A DNA stretch of 64,000 bases from Methanosarcina siciliae T4/M (GCF_000970085.1 NZ_CP009506.1:4340001-4404000); one strand, 5' to 3'; numbered from the stretch's first letter, positions 52,165 to 63,173 are shown. Numbers and translations: made by a program. The notes: a model not told the origin generated them from the letters alone.

Positions 52165-54471
52165 TCATAGAGTTCCTTCTGAACCAGTTGCGAGCCCGGC
52201 TGCTATAGCCTGCCCGAAGGAAATACAGCCGTCTCCGCACGGGACACGGCGGTGAGTGAGAAATTCAAAGCCTGCTTCCTTTACAGTTCCTGCAATACAG
52301 GAGGTTATATGGTCGTTGTAGGCAACCCCCCCACTCAATCCGACCTTCTCAAAACCTTTTTTCGCGGCAAGGGTGATGGTAATTTCCGCTATTCCTTTTG
52401 CAAGGTTTTCTTCCACGGCAAACGCAAGATCCTCAGGGGAATATTTTCCGCCGGAATATTCGTAAACTCCCAGCAGGAGTTCAGTAGTATCAAGTACCGG
52501 GGTTCCGGCTTTTCCTTCCTTTTTGAAAACCAGAGGAAGGTCAGGCTTTTGAAGGCTTTTCTTTGCTGCAGATTCAAGCTTCATTGCAGGCTCACCTTCA
52601 TAGGTCCTTACCTGGCAAATTCCCAGAAGGGCTGCCGCCGCATCCAGCACTCTTCCTGCGCTGCTGCTCACGGTAACGTTTATTTTTCGCCGGAGCTGCT
52701 GCGCAACTGCAGAAAACTCCTGCCTGCCCCTGGGGAAGTAAAGAGGCAGCTTTTCCAGTTCTGCTTCTCCAAGCTTCCCGGAAAGCATCCCAAGAACCAT
52801 TCTGCCAGGAATTTTTACTGCAAGGTCTCCTCCAGGCATGGACTGGGGAAGCAGGTGTCCCAGGCGCTTGTATCCGAAATATGAGGTTCCAAGAATTTCT
52901 CCTCCCCAGACCGTGCCGTCCTCCCCGTAACCGACCCCGTCAAGGGCAATTCCCAGAACCCTGGAGTCTTCAGGCAGGGAATTGTCCGCCATCAGGGCAA
53001 GGATGTGGGCGTAGTGGTGCTGGATCCGAAGGGCTTTTTCTTCGCCCCTGCTTATTGCAAAACGGGTTGTATTAAAAGAAGGGTGCAGGTCGCAGCCCCA
53101 TTTGAGGGGTTCTATTCCTGTAAGCTGGACCAGATGCTGGAAAACCTCAGCGTGGTACCTGAAGGTTTCAATATGGCTGGTATTTCCGAGATACTGGGAG
53201 ATGTAAGCCAGGTTTCCTTTCGCCAGGGTTATTGTCGAGTTCATTTCAGCCCCGATCCCTGCCACTGCTTCAACTTCAAAGGGCAGTCCTATGGGTTCAG
53301 GCACAAATCCTCGGGAACGCCGGATAAAAGCCTTCTGTCCGTTAACAACCCGGATAACTGTATCATCATTCCTGTTTGCGATAACCCTGTTATGTAACAG
53401 GTGAAAGTCCGCAATCCCTTTAAGTTTTTCAAGCGCTTCTTCATTTTCAATAACCATAGGCCTTCCCGGAAGGTTTGCCGAGGTCATAACATATACAGAA
53501 TCCGGCACAAGATCGAATAGAAGGTTCTGGGTGCCTGTATAGGGAAGCATGACTCCTATATTGTGCAGGTTCGGAGAAACCGATTCTGCCAGTTTGAAGG
53601 CCTTTGATTTGGGAAGCACGGTTATGGGGCGGCGGGAAGAGGTGAGGCATCTCCGGTCTCCATCTCTCGGCTCTGCAAAGGACTCTACAACTGCTGTGTT
53701 TTTTGCCATGACCGCAAAAGGCTGCTCCGGGCGCCCGAGCCTTCTTCGAAGCTCTTTTACGGGGTCTTCCTTTCGGGCATTACAGGCAATATGAAAACCT
53801 CCGAAGCCCTTGATCGAGAGAATCGAACCCTGCTCGAGAAGGTCGGAAGCTTTTACAATTGCTTCATAATTCTTTTCGAAGACTTTTCCCTGAGCATCCG
53901 AAAGCCAGATTTCGGGTCCGCATTCCGGGCAGCAAAAAGGCTGGGCATGGTACCTCCGGTTGAAAGGGTTGGTATATTCCACTTCGCAGTCCTCGCAGAG
54001 GGGAAAATCTGCCATTGTAGTATTTTCCCGGTCATAGGGGAGGGTGCGGACTGTTGTGTAACGTGGGCCGCAGTTTGTACAGACTGTAAAAGGATAATGA
54101 TAGTATCTGGAAGAGGAGTCAAAAATTTCCCTCCTGCATTCTTCACAAATAGCCGTGTCTGGAGGAATTATGGAGTTTTCAAATGTCCCCTCTTCACTCT
54201 GGATAATAATGAACTCCGGTAAACCGGAAAAAGAGACGATATTTATTTTGATTTTTTTTATTCTCGCAAGCGGAGGTTTCTTTTCAGGCAGGTTGTTAAG
54301 GAAACTTTCAAGGTTTGCCCTTTTGCCCTCGATAAGGATCTCTACGTGGTTTCCAAGGTTTTTCACGTAACCTGAAAGCCCGTGGGATTTTGCAAGCCGA
54401 TAGATGAAAGGGCGAAAGCCGACACCCTGCACCGTGCCTGTCACATGAAGAAGTCTGGCTTCGTTTTGCAT
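52165..54471 (-). CDS. hypF: Carbamoyltransferase HypF, [NiFe]-hydrogenase maturation
   Basis: A 768-residue enzyme that makes the carbamoyl group for the CN ligands of [NiFe] hydrogenases. Domains in order: acylphosphatase (residues 1-90, GTVQGVGFRPFIYRLAK), two zinc fingers with paired C-x2-C motifs (CEECRREIF / CTNCG and CEDCEVEYT / CCPECG), a YrdC-like domain (LLEQGSILSIKGFGGFHIAC) and a Kae1-like domain (QHHYAHILALMADN; GLSGGVAYN). The length is full. It starts 76 bp after the last gene of the ATP synthase operon, with a terminator-like element between. Confidence 0.95.
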   Translation of the reverse strand: MQNEARLLHVTGTVQGVGFRPFIYRLAKSHGLSGYVKNLGNHVEILIEGKRANLESFLNNLPEKKPPLARIKKIKINIVSFSGLPEFIIIQSEEGTFENSIIPPDTAICEECRREIFDSSSRYYHYPFTVCTNCGPRYTTVRTLPYDRENTTMADFPLCEDCEVEYTNPFNRRYHAQPFCCPECGPEIWLSDAQGKVFEKNYEAIVKASDLLEQGSILSIKGFGGFHIACNARKEDPVKELRRRLGRPEQPFAVMAKNTAVVESFAEPRDGDRRCLTSSRRPITVLPKSKAFKLAESVSPNLHNIGVMLPYTGTQNLLFDLVPDSVYVMTSANLPGRPMVIENEEALEKLKGIADFHLLHNRVIANRNDDTVIRVVNGQKAFIRRSRGFVPEPIGLPFEVEAVAGIGAEMNSTITLAKGNLAYISQYLGNTSHIETFRYHAEVFQHLVQLTGIEPLKWGCDLHPSFNTTRFAISRGEEKALRIQHHYAHILALMADNSLPEDSRVLGIALDGVGYGEDGTVWGGEILGTSYFGYKRLGHLLPQSMPGGDLAVKIPGRMVLGMLSGKLGEAELEKLPLYFPRGRQEFSAVAQQLRRKINVTVSSSAGRVLDAAAALLGICQVRTYEGEPAMKLESAAKKSLQKPDLPLVFKKEGKAGTPVLDTTELLLGVYEYSGGKYSPEDLAFAVEENLAKGIAEITITLAAKKGFEKVGLSGGVAYNDHITSCIAGTVKEAGFEFLTHRRVPCGDGCISFGQAIAAGLATGSEGTL

Positions 54472-54526
54472 AAGGAAATTAGGATTGATATTTGTCGTTA
54501 AAATAACTTTCTGGTAACAGGCTTAT

Positions 54527-54552
54527 AAAAAAAGAATTATCCTGAGTTCAGG
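54527..54552 (-). terminator. Putative terminator at the end of the ATP synthase operon
   Basis: The inverted repeat cctgagttcagg (54541-54552) is followed on the minus strand by ataattcttttttt. It overlaps the ahaG stop and lies before hypF. The stem is short (5 bp), so termination is probably partial. Confidence 0.5.
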
Positions 54553-54721
54553 TAATTGTAAAATTTGGAAAGATCGTTTTTAAGATAATAATGAACCCGA
54601 TGATCATCATTAAAAGGGAGATCCGCCAAGCTGCCTGCAGCAGGCGGGCCTGGTTTTCGGGTTCACCTAACTTAAGTACTGCTCTTTCAATCAGATTCGA
54701 TCGATCGTCGCAAGCTGCCAT
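54548..54721 (-). CDS. ahaG: Small membrane protein AhaG of the A1AO ATP synthase operon
   Basis: A 57-residue frame directly after ahaD (11-bp gap). It begins MAACDDRSNLIERAVLKLGE and has one hydrophobic segment near the C terminus (ISLLMMIIGFIIILKTIF). Position and size match the short gene called ahaG at the end of the M. mazei aha operon. The function is unknown; the ribosome site is weak. The C-terminal membrane anchor suggests an assembly or accessory role. Confidence 0.68.
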   Translation of the reverse strand: MAACDDRSNLIERAVLKLGEPENQARLLQAAWRISLLMMIIGFIIILKTIFPNFTIT

Positions 54722-54732
54722 TCAAATCAAGC

Positions 54733-55362
54733 TTAATCTTTCATTCTTGCCTTGACTCTCTTTAGCCTGAAGGTGTTTTCCCTTTCCATTTCTTCAAGGG
54801 CGAAACGGATGAATTTCATGGTTTCATTGAGTTCGGGAATGACCTTGAATTCAAGAGCGTTAACACGCCTTTTGGTCTTCTCGATTTCATCAAGGAGCCT
54901 TTTCATTGTTGTTTCCAGCTCCGCGGCAACAATGATCTTTTCTACAAGGTCCTCGTAAGCATCGGCAGTCTCATCAATGTACGAGTTTGTACCGATAATA
55001 CCGTAACCCCTCTCGTAGAGGGGTTTGCGGACTCCAGTAGAACTGATCTTTGGCACCACTACACCCATGATGTTATGCCCTGAAAGTTGAATTTCAGGGA
55101 ATTCCTTAGCTGTAAAGGCAGTTGATTTGACCTCAACCATTCCATTCACAGCACAGGCCAGGTTAATTTTTTCCGTACTTTTTGCGAAGGCAGCATCCAG
55201 CTCGGTTCTGACGTTCCTTGCTTCGTTAAGGATTTTGAAGAACTCAAGGATCAGACCGTCTCTTTTCATCTTCAGGAGCTTGTGCCCGCTTTCAGACAGC
55301 TTGATCTTTTTCTTGAGCTGGATTAACTCTGACCGAGTTGGTTTTACATCCTGCTGAGCCAT
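54733..55362 (-). CDS. ahaD: A1AO ATP synthase subunit D (central stalk)
   Basis: A 209-residue central-stalk subunit forming a long antiparallel coiled coil that turns inside the A3B3 head. Seen are DVKPTRSELIQLKKKIKLSESGH and LLKMKRDGLILEFFKIL at the N terminus and ETTMKRLLDEIEKTKRRVNALEF near the C terminus. I start at MAQQDVKPT (55362) with gtgat upstream; a GTG three codons earlier overlaps the ahaB stop. Confidence 0.95.
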   Translation of the reverse strand: MAQQDVKPTRSELIQLKKKIKLSESGHKLLKMKRDGLILEFFKILNEARNVRTELDAAFAKSTEKINLACAVNGMVEVKSTAFTAKEFPEIQLSGHNIMGVVVPKISSTGVRKPLYERGYGIIGTNSYIDETADAYEDLVEKIIVAAELETTMKRLLDEIEKTKRRVNALEFKVIPELNETMKFIRFALEEMERENTFRLKRVKARMKD

Positions 55363-55367
55363 GGCAA

Positions 55368-56750
55368 TCACTTAGCCTTTCTGTGTGCCGGGTGATATTT
55401 TTCGATATATTTGTTGTCAATCCTACCCAACTGGTTCTCAGGAAGGTGAGTAAGGATCTGCCATCCTATCTCCAGGGTATCCGCTATTGTCCTGTTCTCG
55501 TTTCTGCCCTGACGGACAAATTTGTCCTCGAAGAGGTCGGCAAACTCAAGGAACTTGGTGTCTCTTTCGGACAGCGCTTCCTTACCGACGATTGCCACGA
55601 GACCTCTCAGGTCACGCCCTTCTGCATAACCTGCGTACATCTGGTCAGAAACCGCCTTGTGGTCTTCCCTTGTCTTGCCTGGTCCGATACCGGAGTTCAT
55701 CAGCCTTGACAGGGATGGCAGCACATTAATTGGCGGGTAAATACCCTTCCTGTGCAGTTCTCTGGCAACCACGATCTGGCCTTCGGTAATATACCCTGAA
55801 AGGTCAGGAATCGGGTGGGTTATGTCGTCACCGGGCATTGAGAGGATAGGAATTTGAGTAACGGATCCCTTGGCACCTTTGACAATACCTGCACGCTCGT
55901 AGAGAGTTGCAAGGTCAGTGTACATGTAACCGGGGTAACCACGGCGACCAGGAACTTCGTTACGGGCGGCACCCATCTGACGGAGAGCTTCTGCATAGTT
56001 TGTAATGTCAGTCAGGATGACGAGAACATGCATTCCGTGCTCGTATGCCAGGTACTCGGCTGCTGTGAGAGCCATACGCGGAGTGACTATACGTTCGACA
56101 GCAGGGTCGTCTGCAAGGTTCAGGAACACAACTGCTCTTTCGAGAGCGCCTGTCTTTTCAAAGTCGCTCATGAAATACTGGGCTTCTTCATTGGTGATAC
56201 CCATTGCTGCGAAAACCACAGCGAAAGCAGATTCGGACCCTGGCACAGAAGCCTGCCTTGCGATCTGCAGGGCAATTTCATTGTGTGGGAGACCTGATGC
56301 TGAGAAGATAGGCAGTTTCTGCCCACGAACCAGCGTGTTTGTCCCGTCGATTGTGGAGATGCCTGTCTGGATAAAGTCTTTTGGAGGCAGCCTGGCGTAC
56401 GGGTTCATTGCGGCCCCGTTGATGTCCAGCAACTGGTCGGGAACAATCCTAGGTCCGCCGTCCCTTGGGTCTCCGGAACCGGATAGAATCCTGCCGAGAA
56501 GGTCGATAGATGCGGGAAGCTTCAGGGTTTCCCCTGTGAAAATCACACCGCATTCCTTGTCAAGCCCACCGGTACCTTCGAAAACCTGAACAACCACAAT
56601 GTCAGCGGAAGAGTCAAGCACCTGACCCCTACGCATTGTCCCATCAGACATTTTAATGTTAACAATTTCATTGTAACCTACAGGCTCTGTTTTCTCGACA
56701 AAGATAAGAGGCCCTGCAATCTGAGTGATTGTCTTATACTCTTTTACCAT
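55368..56750 (-). CDS. ahaB: A1AO ATP synthase subunit B (regulatory)
   Basis: A 460-residue non-catalytic subunit of the A3B3 head. It has the overall nucleotide-binding fold but no Walker A lysine: the corresponding stretch is [12 protein letters not shown]. Other conserved parts are GIMEIQ-like N-terminal beta barrel ([15 protein letters not shown]), [23 protein letters not shown] and [12 protein letters not shown]. It follows ahaA by 2 bp. Confidence 0.97.
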   Translation of the reverse strand: MVKEYKTITQIAGPLIFVEKTEPVGYNEIVNIKMSDGTMRRGQVLDSSADIVVVQVFEGTGGLDKECGVIFTGETLKLPASIDLLGRILSGSGDPRDGGPRIVPDQLLDINGAAMNPYARLPPKDFIQTGISTIDGTNTLVRGQKLPIFSASGLPHNEIALQIARQASVPGSESAFAVVFAAMGITNEEAQYFMSDFEKTGALERAVVFLNLADDPAVERIVTPRMALTAAEYLAYEHGMHVLVILTDITNYAEALRQMGAARNEVPGRRGYPGYMYTDLATLYERAGIVKGAKGSVTQIPILSMPGDDITHPIPDLSGYITEGQIVVARELHRKGIYPPINVLPSLSRLMNSGIGPGKTREDHKAVSDQMYAGYAEGRDLRGLVAIVGKEALSERDTKFLEFADLFEDKFVRQGRNENRTIADTLEIGWQILTHLPENQLGRIDNKYIEKYHPAHRKAK

Positions 56751-56752
56751 TG

Positions 56753-58492
56753 TTACCTACCTCCCAGGGCTGCAAACTCCTTGTCCATTTTTCCAAGGAC
56801 AGTATTCAAAGAACCTTCGAAGTCTTCTTCGAACTTGACTTTTGGAAGATCGTCCTTTGATTCCATCTTGACAATTTCCGATGCCGGTATACCTGATTTC
56901 AGGGCGTCCATTGCAGCGTCTCCCCATTTCATGATAGCCTGCATGATCTTGTACTGCTTTGCGAACGGACTGTAGGTGTCTATCGGGTGGAATGCGTTCT
57001 GCTGCAAGTAGATTTCCCTTATCATACGGGTAATTTCAAGCAGGAGCTGCTGTTCTTCCGGCAGAGCATCAGAACCGACAAGCTGCACGATTTCCTGCAG
57101 TTCGGATTCCGTCTGCAGCATATCCATTGCCTTTTCTCTCATAGCAACATAGTCGGGAGCCACGTTTTCGGTAAACCAGTCATTGAGGTCTTCCTTATAC
57201 AGGCTGTAGCTGTTCAGCCAGTTGATTGCAGGGAAGTGACGCCTCTGGGATAACTTTGCATCCAGAGCCCAGAACACCTTCACGATACGCAGAGTGTTCT
57301 GAGTAACAGGCTCGGAGAAGTCACCACCGGGTGGGGACACTGCACCAATGGCAGTGATTGAGCCTTTCTCACCACAGAGAGTCTCGGCAACACCGGCACG
57401 CTCGTAGAATTCTGCCAGCCTTGCAGACAGGTATGCCGGGTAACCTTCTTCACCAGGCATTTCTTCAAGACGGGAGGAGATTTCTCTCATGGCTTCTGCC
57501 CACCTTGAGGTGGAATCTGCCATCAGGGATACATCATATCCCATGTCACGGTAGTACTCCGCAAGTGTCATTCCTGTGTACACAGATGCTTCTCTTGCAG
57601 CCACAGGCATGTTTGAAGTGTTAGCGACAAGAATGGTACGCTCCATGAGAGGCCTTCCGGTCTGCGGGTCTTCAAGTTCCGGGAACTCCCACAGAACATC
57701 TGCCATCTCGTTTCCACGTTCACCACAGCCGATGTAGACCACAATCTCGGTATCACTCCACTTTGAAAGTTGCTGCTGGGTAACGGTTTTGCCAGATCCG
57801 AAAGGTCCTGGAATTGCAGCAGTGCCTCCCTTTGCGACAGGGAAAAGTCCGTCCAGGATTCTCTGCCCTGTGACCAGAGGCTTTTCAGGAGTGAGTTTTC
57901 TCTTGACTGGCCTTGGTTTTCTGACTGGCCATCTGTGCATCATTTGCAGTTCGGTTCCGTCAGTGAGGGTACAGATAGTATCTAATATTGTAAAGTTACC
58001 GCTCTTGATCTCAGCAACCGTACTTGCTGGAGAGTCAGGGGGCACCATGATCTTGTGCTCAATGTTCACGGTTTCCTGAACAACTCCTATTACATCTCCA
58101 CCCTTTACAGAGTCGCCTTTCTTGACAACTGGCTTGAATTCCCATATTCTTTCGTGGTCAAGCCCGTCTGCAGTGACACCTCTGCCAATGAAACCACCTG
58201 TTTTTTCTAGCAGGACATGCAGTGGCCTCTGAACCCCATCATAAATACTGGAGAGAAGACCTGGACCGAGCTCTACGGCCAGAGACATACCTGTAGTCAT
58301 ACAGGGTTCACCTGGTCTGACGCCTCCTGTTTCTTCGTAAACCTGGATGATGGTCTTGTCACCTACTATCTGGATGACTTCACCCATCAGCCCTTCGTTA
58401 CCGACTTTGCAAAGGTCATACATCTTTGCATCCAAGCCGATAGCGGTGACGACAGGCCCAGCCACACGATAAATTTCACCTTTTACTTCCAC
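56753..58492 (-). CDS. ahaA: A1AO ATP synthase subunit A (catalytic)
   Basis: A 579-residue catalytic subunit. The P-loop is GPFGSGKTV, the catalytic Glu/Walker B region is [13 protein letters not shown] and [21 protein letters not shown], and the non-homologous region typical of A/V-type subunits is seen after residue 110 ([19 protein letters not shown]). No intein interrupts it. It starts with GTG, preceded by taggtg at 8 bases, and overlaps the end of ahaF by 10 bp. Confidence 0.97.
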   Translation of the reverse strand: MEVKGEIYRVAGPVVTAIGLDAKMYDLCKVGNEGLMGEVIQIVGDKTIIQVYEETGGVRPGEPCMTTGMSLAVELGPGLLSSIYDGVQRPLHVLLEKTGGFIGRGVTADGLDHERIWEFKPVVKKGDSVKGGDVIGVVQETVNIEHKIMVPPDSPASTVAEIKSGNFTILDTICTLTDGTELQMMHRWPVRKPRPVKRKLTPEKPLVTGQRILDGLFPVAKGGTAAIPGPFGSGKTVTQQQLSKWSDTEIVVYIGCGERGNEMADVLWEFPELEDPQTGRPLMERTILVANTSNMPVAAREASVYTGMTLAEYYRDMGYDVSLMADSTSRWAEAMREISSRLEEMPGEEGYPAYLSARLAEFYERAGVAETLCGEKGSITAIGAVSPPGGDFSEPVTQNTLRIVKVFWALDAKLSQRRHFPAINWLNSYSLYKEDLNDWFTENVAPDYVAMREKAMDMLQTESELQEIVQLVGSDALPEEQQLLLEITRMIREIYLQQNAFHPIDTYSPFAKQYKIMQAIMKWGDAAMDALKSGIPASEIVKMESKDDLPKVKFEEDFEGSLNTVLGKMDKEFAALGGR

Positions 58493-58788
58493 AGATCAAC
58501 ACCTACCGCTTGTTTTATTTTATCTCTTAAACTCGTTGAGCCTTCTCCAGATCCTCCGAGGGCTACCACTGTGGGCTGGACAGACTCGTTCAAGTTTTTA
58601 CTTAATATTTCCGGCAGATTACTAATGTCATCATTATGCATTACAAGAATCCCGATACTTTTGTCTTCAAGCACCGATTTTACCGCGGACTCAGCGGTCG
58701 GGGTATCGATTACTTCATAGACTTTTCTAATCCCCGCCAGCCTGAACCCCGTGACAAATTCGCTCTTTCCGATCACTGCCAATTCCAT
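58483..58788 (-). CDS. ahaF: A1AO ATP synthase subunit F
   Basis: A 101-residue central-stalk subunit with a CheY-like fold: [22 protein letters not shown], followed by [22 protein letters not shown]. It binds subunit D. The start codon overlaps the ahaC stop (taatg), and the 3' end overlaps ahaA. Confidence 0.94.
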   Translation of the reverse strand: MELAVIGKSEFVTGFRLAGIRKVYEVIDTPTAESAVKSVLEDKSIGILVMHNDDISNLPEILSKNLNESVQPTVVALGGSGEGSTSLRDKIKQAVGVDLWK

Positions 58789-59870
58789 TAGATAACCACC
58801 AACTGGTCTTTAATTAGTGTATCATCGAGGCCGGCCTCTTTACCTCTGAAAATAATCCGGAGGTTGTCGACCTCATTATTTTTATGGATAATAAAGTCCA
58901 TGATAGGTACAATTGAGATCGGAGATACATGCGAATAAGTGGTTGCAGATTCAAGATAGTACCTTATGAGCCTGCTTTCAACGATAGTCAGAGAAGTCGT
59001 TTCCGGATCCGCGACAGCTGAAATTGCATCCCAGTAGTCGGTTTTCCGAAGATCCTCGATGAACTGTTCATAAGGAAGAGATGCCAGTTTCTCGGTTTTC
59101 AGCTCCAGGCCACCTTCAATCATAAGAGGCATGATTTCATCAGACTTTTCAACTCCTGCTTTTTTCAGCCTGAAGAGGGTACCCAGGTTCTTGACATCGA
59201 CTTCGAGTTTGACGAACCTAGCAAAGAGCTTACGGTCCTTGGATCTTGGTCTTCCGATTGCGGCAAACAGGCTTGAATAGTACATCTTGTCAAGCTCGTT
59301 TTCAATATATGCCAGATTATTTCCGTCAAATTCCTGCAGTAGGGGATAATAATCGGTATCTTTCAGGGCATCAATGATTTCCTGATATGTGGCCTTGGCT
59401 GCAAGTTCTGACAGGAAGGTATAGGTAAACTCTCCGGCAGATATCAGAGACTCCAGGATGTCCTCAACGGATGCATTGTAAATTTTACCGCGGAGAAGTG
59501 TTTTTACGTTCCAGACATCATACCTCATAAGATATGCAGTGATCAGGTAATTCAATTCTCCTGAGGTGATCCTGAGCAACTTGTCATAGGTGAGCGCAAG
59601 ATTCCTGTTTAATGCATGTTCGGCCAGATCGCCGCCGCTGTATTTCATTGCCAGTTCATCAATGTCGTTTTTGTACTCAGACTCTTGGATAAAGCGGGTA
59701 ATTTCATCAATCCCCATATTGAGAAGCCGCGGGTATGTTTCTTTTGGAAGCAGCTTACTCTTCATCGCACGGACACGGGTTACGGCATAAGCATAGTTAG
59801 AAGTGCCTTTTTTCTTCTTATCGGATTTTCGTGAGGGTTTTTTCCCCCAGAGTCTCTCCAAAAGCCGCAT
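58788..59870 (-). CDS. ahaC: A1AO ATP synthase subunit C
   Basis: A 360-residue all-helical subunit that links the central stalk to the c-ring. A basic N-terminal start ([14 protein letters not shown]) precedes the V-type C/d-subunit fold: [32 protein letters not shown] and [15 protein letters not shown]. It is 6 bp after ahaE. Confidence 0.94.
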   Translation of the reverse strand: MRLLERLWGKKPSRKSDKKKKGTSNYAYAVTRVRAMKSKLLPKETYPRLLNMGIDEITRFIQESEYKNDIDELAMKYSGGDLAEHALNRNLALTYDKLLRITSGELNYLITAYLMRYDVWNVKTLLRGKIYNASVEDILESLISAGEFTYTFLSELAAKATYQEIIDALKDTDYYPLLQEFDGNNLAYIENELDKMYYSSLFAAIGRPRSKDRKLFARFVKLEVDVKNLGTLFRLKKAGVEKSDEIMPLMIEGGLELKTEKLASLPYEQFIEDLRKTDYWDAISAVADPETTSLTIVESRLIRYYLESATTYSHVSPISIVPIMDFIIHKNNEVDNLRIIFRGKEAGLDDTLIKDQLVVI

Positions 59871-59876
59871 CGAACA

Positions 59877-60428
59877 TCACCCGTATAATATGTCAGATAT
59901 CTGTTTCAATGAACGCTCATACACGTTTTTCAGGATTGAATCATATGTGTAATCTAACCTGACTGACCCGTCTTCGTTTTCCAGAACAACGCCGCCGATA
60001 CAGTCAATATTACCAGCATAAGTTAAAGAAGATAATTTCTTGACAGTCTCTTCTGAAGCCTTAGAAGAATAAATCTTACTACCGCTAGCTTCATATTTGT
60101 CAATAATATGCTTCAGTAATTTTTCTTCTTTGGACGCTGGCATTGACTTGATGGACTCAACTGTCTGGCTATAAACCTTATCTAGAAGCTCCTTACGCTT
60201 GTTCAGCGTAATTCTTTTTACTTCTAGGTTTGCACTTGATATAACCTGCTGGTGCAGCTTTTGGAGGTCCTCTTCCACCTTGGCAAGGCTGTCCCCGAGC
60301 ATCTTCTTCTGTACTTCTTTAGCCTCATTTGTGATCTCGGAGGCCTTTGCATCGCCTTCGGCTTTTATACGGGAAACCTCAGCTCTCGCACCCTCTTGGA
60401 TGTCTTTTATAACGATCTCTAGTCCCAT
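59877..60428 (-). CDS. ahaE: A1AO ATP synthase subunit E (peripheral stalk)
   Basis: A 183-residue peripheral-stalk subunit. The N-terminal half is a coiled coil that pairs with subunit H (QEGARAEVSRIKAEGDAKASE; VEEDLQKLHQQVISSANLEV). The C-terminal globular domain contains GGVVLENEDGSVRLDYTYDS. The ATG has tggaggtg 6 bases upstream. It is separated from ahaK by 199 bp holding several hairpins, the largest gap in the operon. Confidence 0.94.
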   Translation of the reverse strand: MGLEIVIKDIQEGARAEVSRIKAEGDAKASEITNEAKEVQKKMLGDSLAKVEEDLQKLHQQVISSANLEVKRITLNKRKELLDKVYSQTVESIKSMPASKEEKLLKHIIDKYEASGSKIYSSKASEETVKKLSSLTYAGNIDCIGGVVLENEDGSVRLDYTYDSILKNVYERSLKQISDILYG

Positions 60429-60447
60429 GCTTACACCTCCAAATAAA

Positions 60448-60629
60448 TTTAGAGCAAAAAAGTGCTCTAAAGCTTAGAGCAAAACTCTAAGCTGCTTAGA
60501 GTGCAACGATACCTAAGGGGAAACTTAGAGCATATAAACACTCCAACTCCACCTGGTAAGGGAAAAACACACCCGGGGGGCTCGAGTAATGCTCTAAGAA
60601 ATTTAAGAGCGGGATACGCTCTTAAATTT
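60448..60629 (-). promoter_or_regulatory. Hairpin cluster between ahaK and ahaE
   Basis: Four inverted repeats share the word cttagagc/gctctaag. tttagagca/tgctctaaa (60448-60471, 9-bp stem), gcttagag/ctctaagc (60472-60492, 8 bp), cttagagcat/atgctctaag (60524-60598, 10 bp, long loop) and aaatttaagagc/gctcttaaattt (60599-60629, 12-bp stem, 7-base loop). The third gcttagag (60494) can pair with the same ctctaag, so alternative folds exist. The last hairpin overlaps the ahaK stop codon. Confidence 0.8.
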
Positions 60630-60876
60630 AAGCAGAATTAATAAGCAATGCAACGACAAGACCGAAGATAACGATGGTTTCAGGAATGACAGTAAGGATA
60701 AGACCCTTACCGAATAACCCTTCGTTTTCTGCCATAGCGCCGATTGCTGCGGTACCGATTTCTTTTTCAGCCCATGCAGATGCAAGCCCAGTTACTGTGA
60801 TTGCGAGTGCTGCACCGAGTGCTTTCATTCCGTCTGCGTCCAGGAAAGGTCCACTAACTATTTCTTCTCCTACCAT
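60628..60876 (-). CDS. ahaK: A1AO ATP synthase rotor subunit c (K)
   Basis: An 82-residue proteolipid with two membrane helices: ALGAALAITVTGLASAWAEK and ILTVIPETIVIFGLVVALL. The ion-binding Glu lies in VIPETIVIF of helix 2. Many copies form the rotor ring that couples Na+ or H+ flow to ATP synthesis. It is followed by the hairpin cluster that may raise its expression relative to other subunits. The ATG follows ggaggaataaaaac. Confidence 0.96.
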   Translation of the reverse strand: MVGEEIVSGPFLDADGMKALGAALAITVTGLASAWAEKEIGTAAIGAMAENEGLFGKGLILTVIPETIVIFGLVVALLINSA

Positions 60877-60880
60877 GTTT

Positions 60881-62827
60881 TTATTCCTCCGTGTATTTTC
60901 TTATGTATCCGAATGGGTTGTATTTTCTGCCCCCGCCTTCGTAGAATTTTCCGAAGAATTCTACGTACTGCAACCTGAGTGCATGCAGTCCGGGAGCGAT
61001 GATACTCAAGACAGTGTTAAGAGCATGTCCGAGTATAAACACAAGTATTGCAGCTATTGCTACGAAACCGATCTTGGAGTGATCAGCCCAGATCATTTCA
61101 AAAGCAATATCATTGACCGTTGAAGCGATGTAAATCGAAGACAGACCGACCGCTATAATACGGGCATACGACAACGCATTACCCATAAGAGATGGCAATT
61201 CAATCGGACCTTTGATACCTTCACCCATGGTGAGCATCACAATTCCAAGAACAAGAATTACAGCACCGACATAAGCCAGTCCTGTGCCGCCAAGGTAGCC
61301 GATGGCTGCAAGAAGTACACCAAGTTCAATAACAATCCAACTGCCTTTTTCAAGAACCGCATGCTTCATTCCGTGGTGCCTGGCGATGTTTGAAAATCCT
61401 AGCAGGAACCCGAGATTCAGGTGAAGCAGTCCTATCAGGACAGTTACTGCAATCATAGTCATTACCATGTGAGTTCTATGGATCGGGAATGTAAATTCCT
61501 CGCCTCCGAGCCCTCCAAACAGAACAATAGTATCCCAGCCCGGAATCAGGCCCGGAACCACTCCGTGTTCCGAATGCATACTCGCAAGAGGGAATCCCAG
61601 GAACTCACCATAAATAATCCCGAATATAAATGTTGAGATCTGACAATAGATCAGAATATCCATGAGAGGCTTTACTGCATCTGACTTAACTGCTTTTTTG
61701 ATAGCCAGCGCAATTGCTCCCAGTATCAGTGCATATCCGATGTCTCCGAGAATCAGTCCATACATCAGCGGGAAAGTGATTAAAATCACTGAGGATGGAT
61801 CAAGTTCAGTATACTTGGGCCTGGAGTACAGGTCCATGATCTGCTGCATCGGCTCTGCAATTTTTGAGTTGTTGTACTCAACAGGGACATGCTCTTCTTC
61901 TTCCTCTTCTACCTCGAGGCTTGTGACGTATGCCTTGCCGTTAGTGGCACTGTTGACCGCACTGACAACTTTGTCATAACTTTCGGTTGGGGTCCAGCCT
62001 TCTATTATGAATGCATTTGCAGATGTAGCTATTCTCAGAGGCAGTTCTGCCTTCTGACTCTCGATGCTCAAGACCTCGTCGCTGGCCAGGATGAAATCTG
62101 CATACTTGGATTTCAAGGATTCAATATCAGCCTTTAAGGACTCGATCTTTTTGGTGACTTCGGCTTCTCTCTGTTCGATAAATCTTAACAGTTCGCTTGG
62201 GACACCACCTCTTTCCGGAACTCTGAGTTCTCTGAATCCAAGACCCTGAAGTAACTCGTAAACTTTGTCGGCACCGCTTTTAGCTACAAACAGTACAATA
62301 GCCTTCGATTGAGGGTCAAAGTACAACTCGTAAGCTTTGGTGATGCTTGAAATCTGACTTCCATCCAGGTTCCCTTTTATAGTGCCTGCGAAAACTTTCA
62401 GGCTTTCGTAACCACGGTAGTCATCAAAGTCAAGATTGATGGATAGATAAGGCATGATCTCCTTTTTCTGGGATTCCAGGTCTTTCAGCTCATTTTCTAG
62501 CTGAGCAATTGATTCTATTTTCGCTTCAATTGCACTATCCAGTTCATCCAGCTTCGAATCAAGGTCGCGCAGGACAGAGTCAGTTTTCTGAACTACCGGT
62601 TCTTTGTTTACAATCCCCAAATAATTGGCGATAGAACGGATCTTCACAAGCTTTTTCGAGACTTCTTCTGCGTTTTTGAATGGCTTGCTGATCTTAAAAC
62701 CAGACTCGTCTTCGACAAAATCTTCAATATGAAAGAGACTTGTATCATGCAGTGAATCGATGGTTTCTTTTAATATGCTTTTATGCCCGACAATAACGGC
62801 CCTTGTCATCTCTTTAGGTCTACTCAT
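60881..62827 (-). CDS. ahaI: A1AO ATP synthase subunit I (a)
   Basis: A 648-residue stator subunit. The N-terminal soluble half (residues 1-340) has coiled-coil parts ([21 protein letters not shown]); the C-terminal half has about seven or eight membrane helices. The conserved Arg needed for ion transfer is in [16 protein letters not shown] start at MSRPKEM (62827), overlapping the ahaH stop by 8 bp; a longer frame begins ten codons earlier. Confidence 0.95.
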   Translation of the reverse strand: MSRPKEMTRAVIVGHKSILKETIDSLHDTSLFHIEDFVEDESGFKISKPFKNAEEVSKKLVKIRSIANYLGIVNKEPVVQKTDSVLRDLDSKLDELDSAIEAKIESIAQLENELKDLESQKKEIMPYLSINLDFDDYRGYESLKVFAGTIKGNLDGSQISSITKAYELYFDPQSKAIVLFVAKSGADKVYELLQGLGFRELRVPERGGVPSELLRFIEQREAEVTKKIESLKADIESLKSKYADFILASDEVLSIESQKAELPLRIATSANAFIIEGWTPTESYDKVVSAVNSATNGKAYVTSLEVEEEEEEHVPVEYNNSKIAEPMQQIMDLYSRPKYTELDPSSVILITFPLMYGLILGDIGYALILGAIALAIKKAVKSDAVKPLMDILIYCQISTFIFGIIYGEFLGFPLASMHSEHGVVPGLIPGWDTIVLFGGLGGEEFTFPIHRTHMVMTMIAVTVLIGLLHLNLGFLLGFSNIARHHGMKHAVLEKGSWIVIELGVLLAAIGYLGGTGLAYVGAVILVLGIVMLTMGEGIKGPIELPSLMGNALSYARIIAVGLSSIYIASTVNDIAFEMIWADHSKIGFVAIAAILVFILGHALNTVLSIIAPGLHALRLQYVEFFGKFYEGGGRKYNPFGYIRKYTEE

Positions 62828-63149
62828 TAAGGACCGCCCTCTCAAACTCCTGTACAAGGTAATTGACGGATTTGTCGATATTAGCTTGAGCTTTTTGGGA
62901 CATGGCTAATGCGTTTTTTTCACCATCGTTGACGATCTTATCTCTTTCCTCCAGGATCTTTTCTTCACCTACTTTAAAAGAGTCTTGTGCAGCTTTATGT
63001 GCATCGATTTCGGCCTGTCGCAGGATTTCCCTGGCTTCGGCCCGAGCATCGGAGATGCGCTTGTTTTTAGAATCAATGGCTTCATCAACCATCGCTTTGG
63101 CGCTCTCTTCCGCCTTTTTTATTTCGGATAAGATTTCATTTTTAGCCAT
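62820..63149 (-). CDS. ahaH: A1AO ATP synthase subunit H (peripheral stalk)
   Basis: A 109-residue almost wholly helical protein rich in Ala, Glu and Lys ([21 protein letters not shown]) that pairs with subunit E to form the peripheral stalk. It is the first gene of the operon and has ggagatt 5 bases before the ATG. Confidence 0.93.
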   Translation of the reverse strand: MAKNEILSEIKKAEESAKAMVDEAIDSKNKRISDARAEAREILRQAEIDAHKAAQDSFKVGEEKILEERDKIVNDGEKNALAMSQKAQANIDKSVNYLVQEFERAVLNE

Positions 63150-63173
63150 GTGAATCTCCGTCTCTCAAAATTT

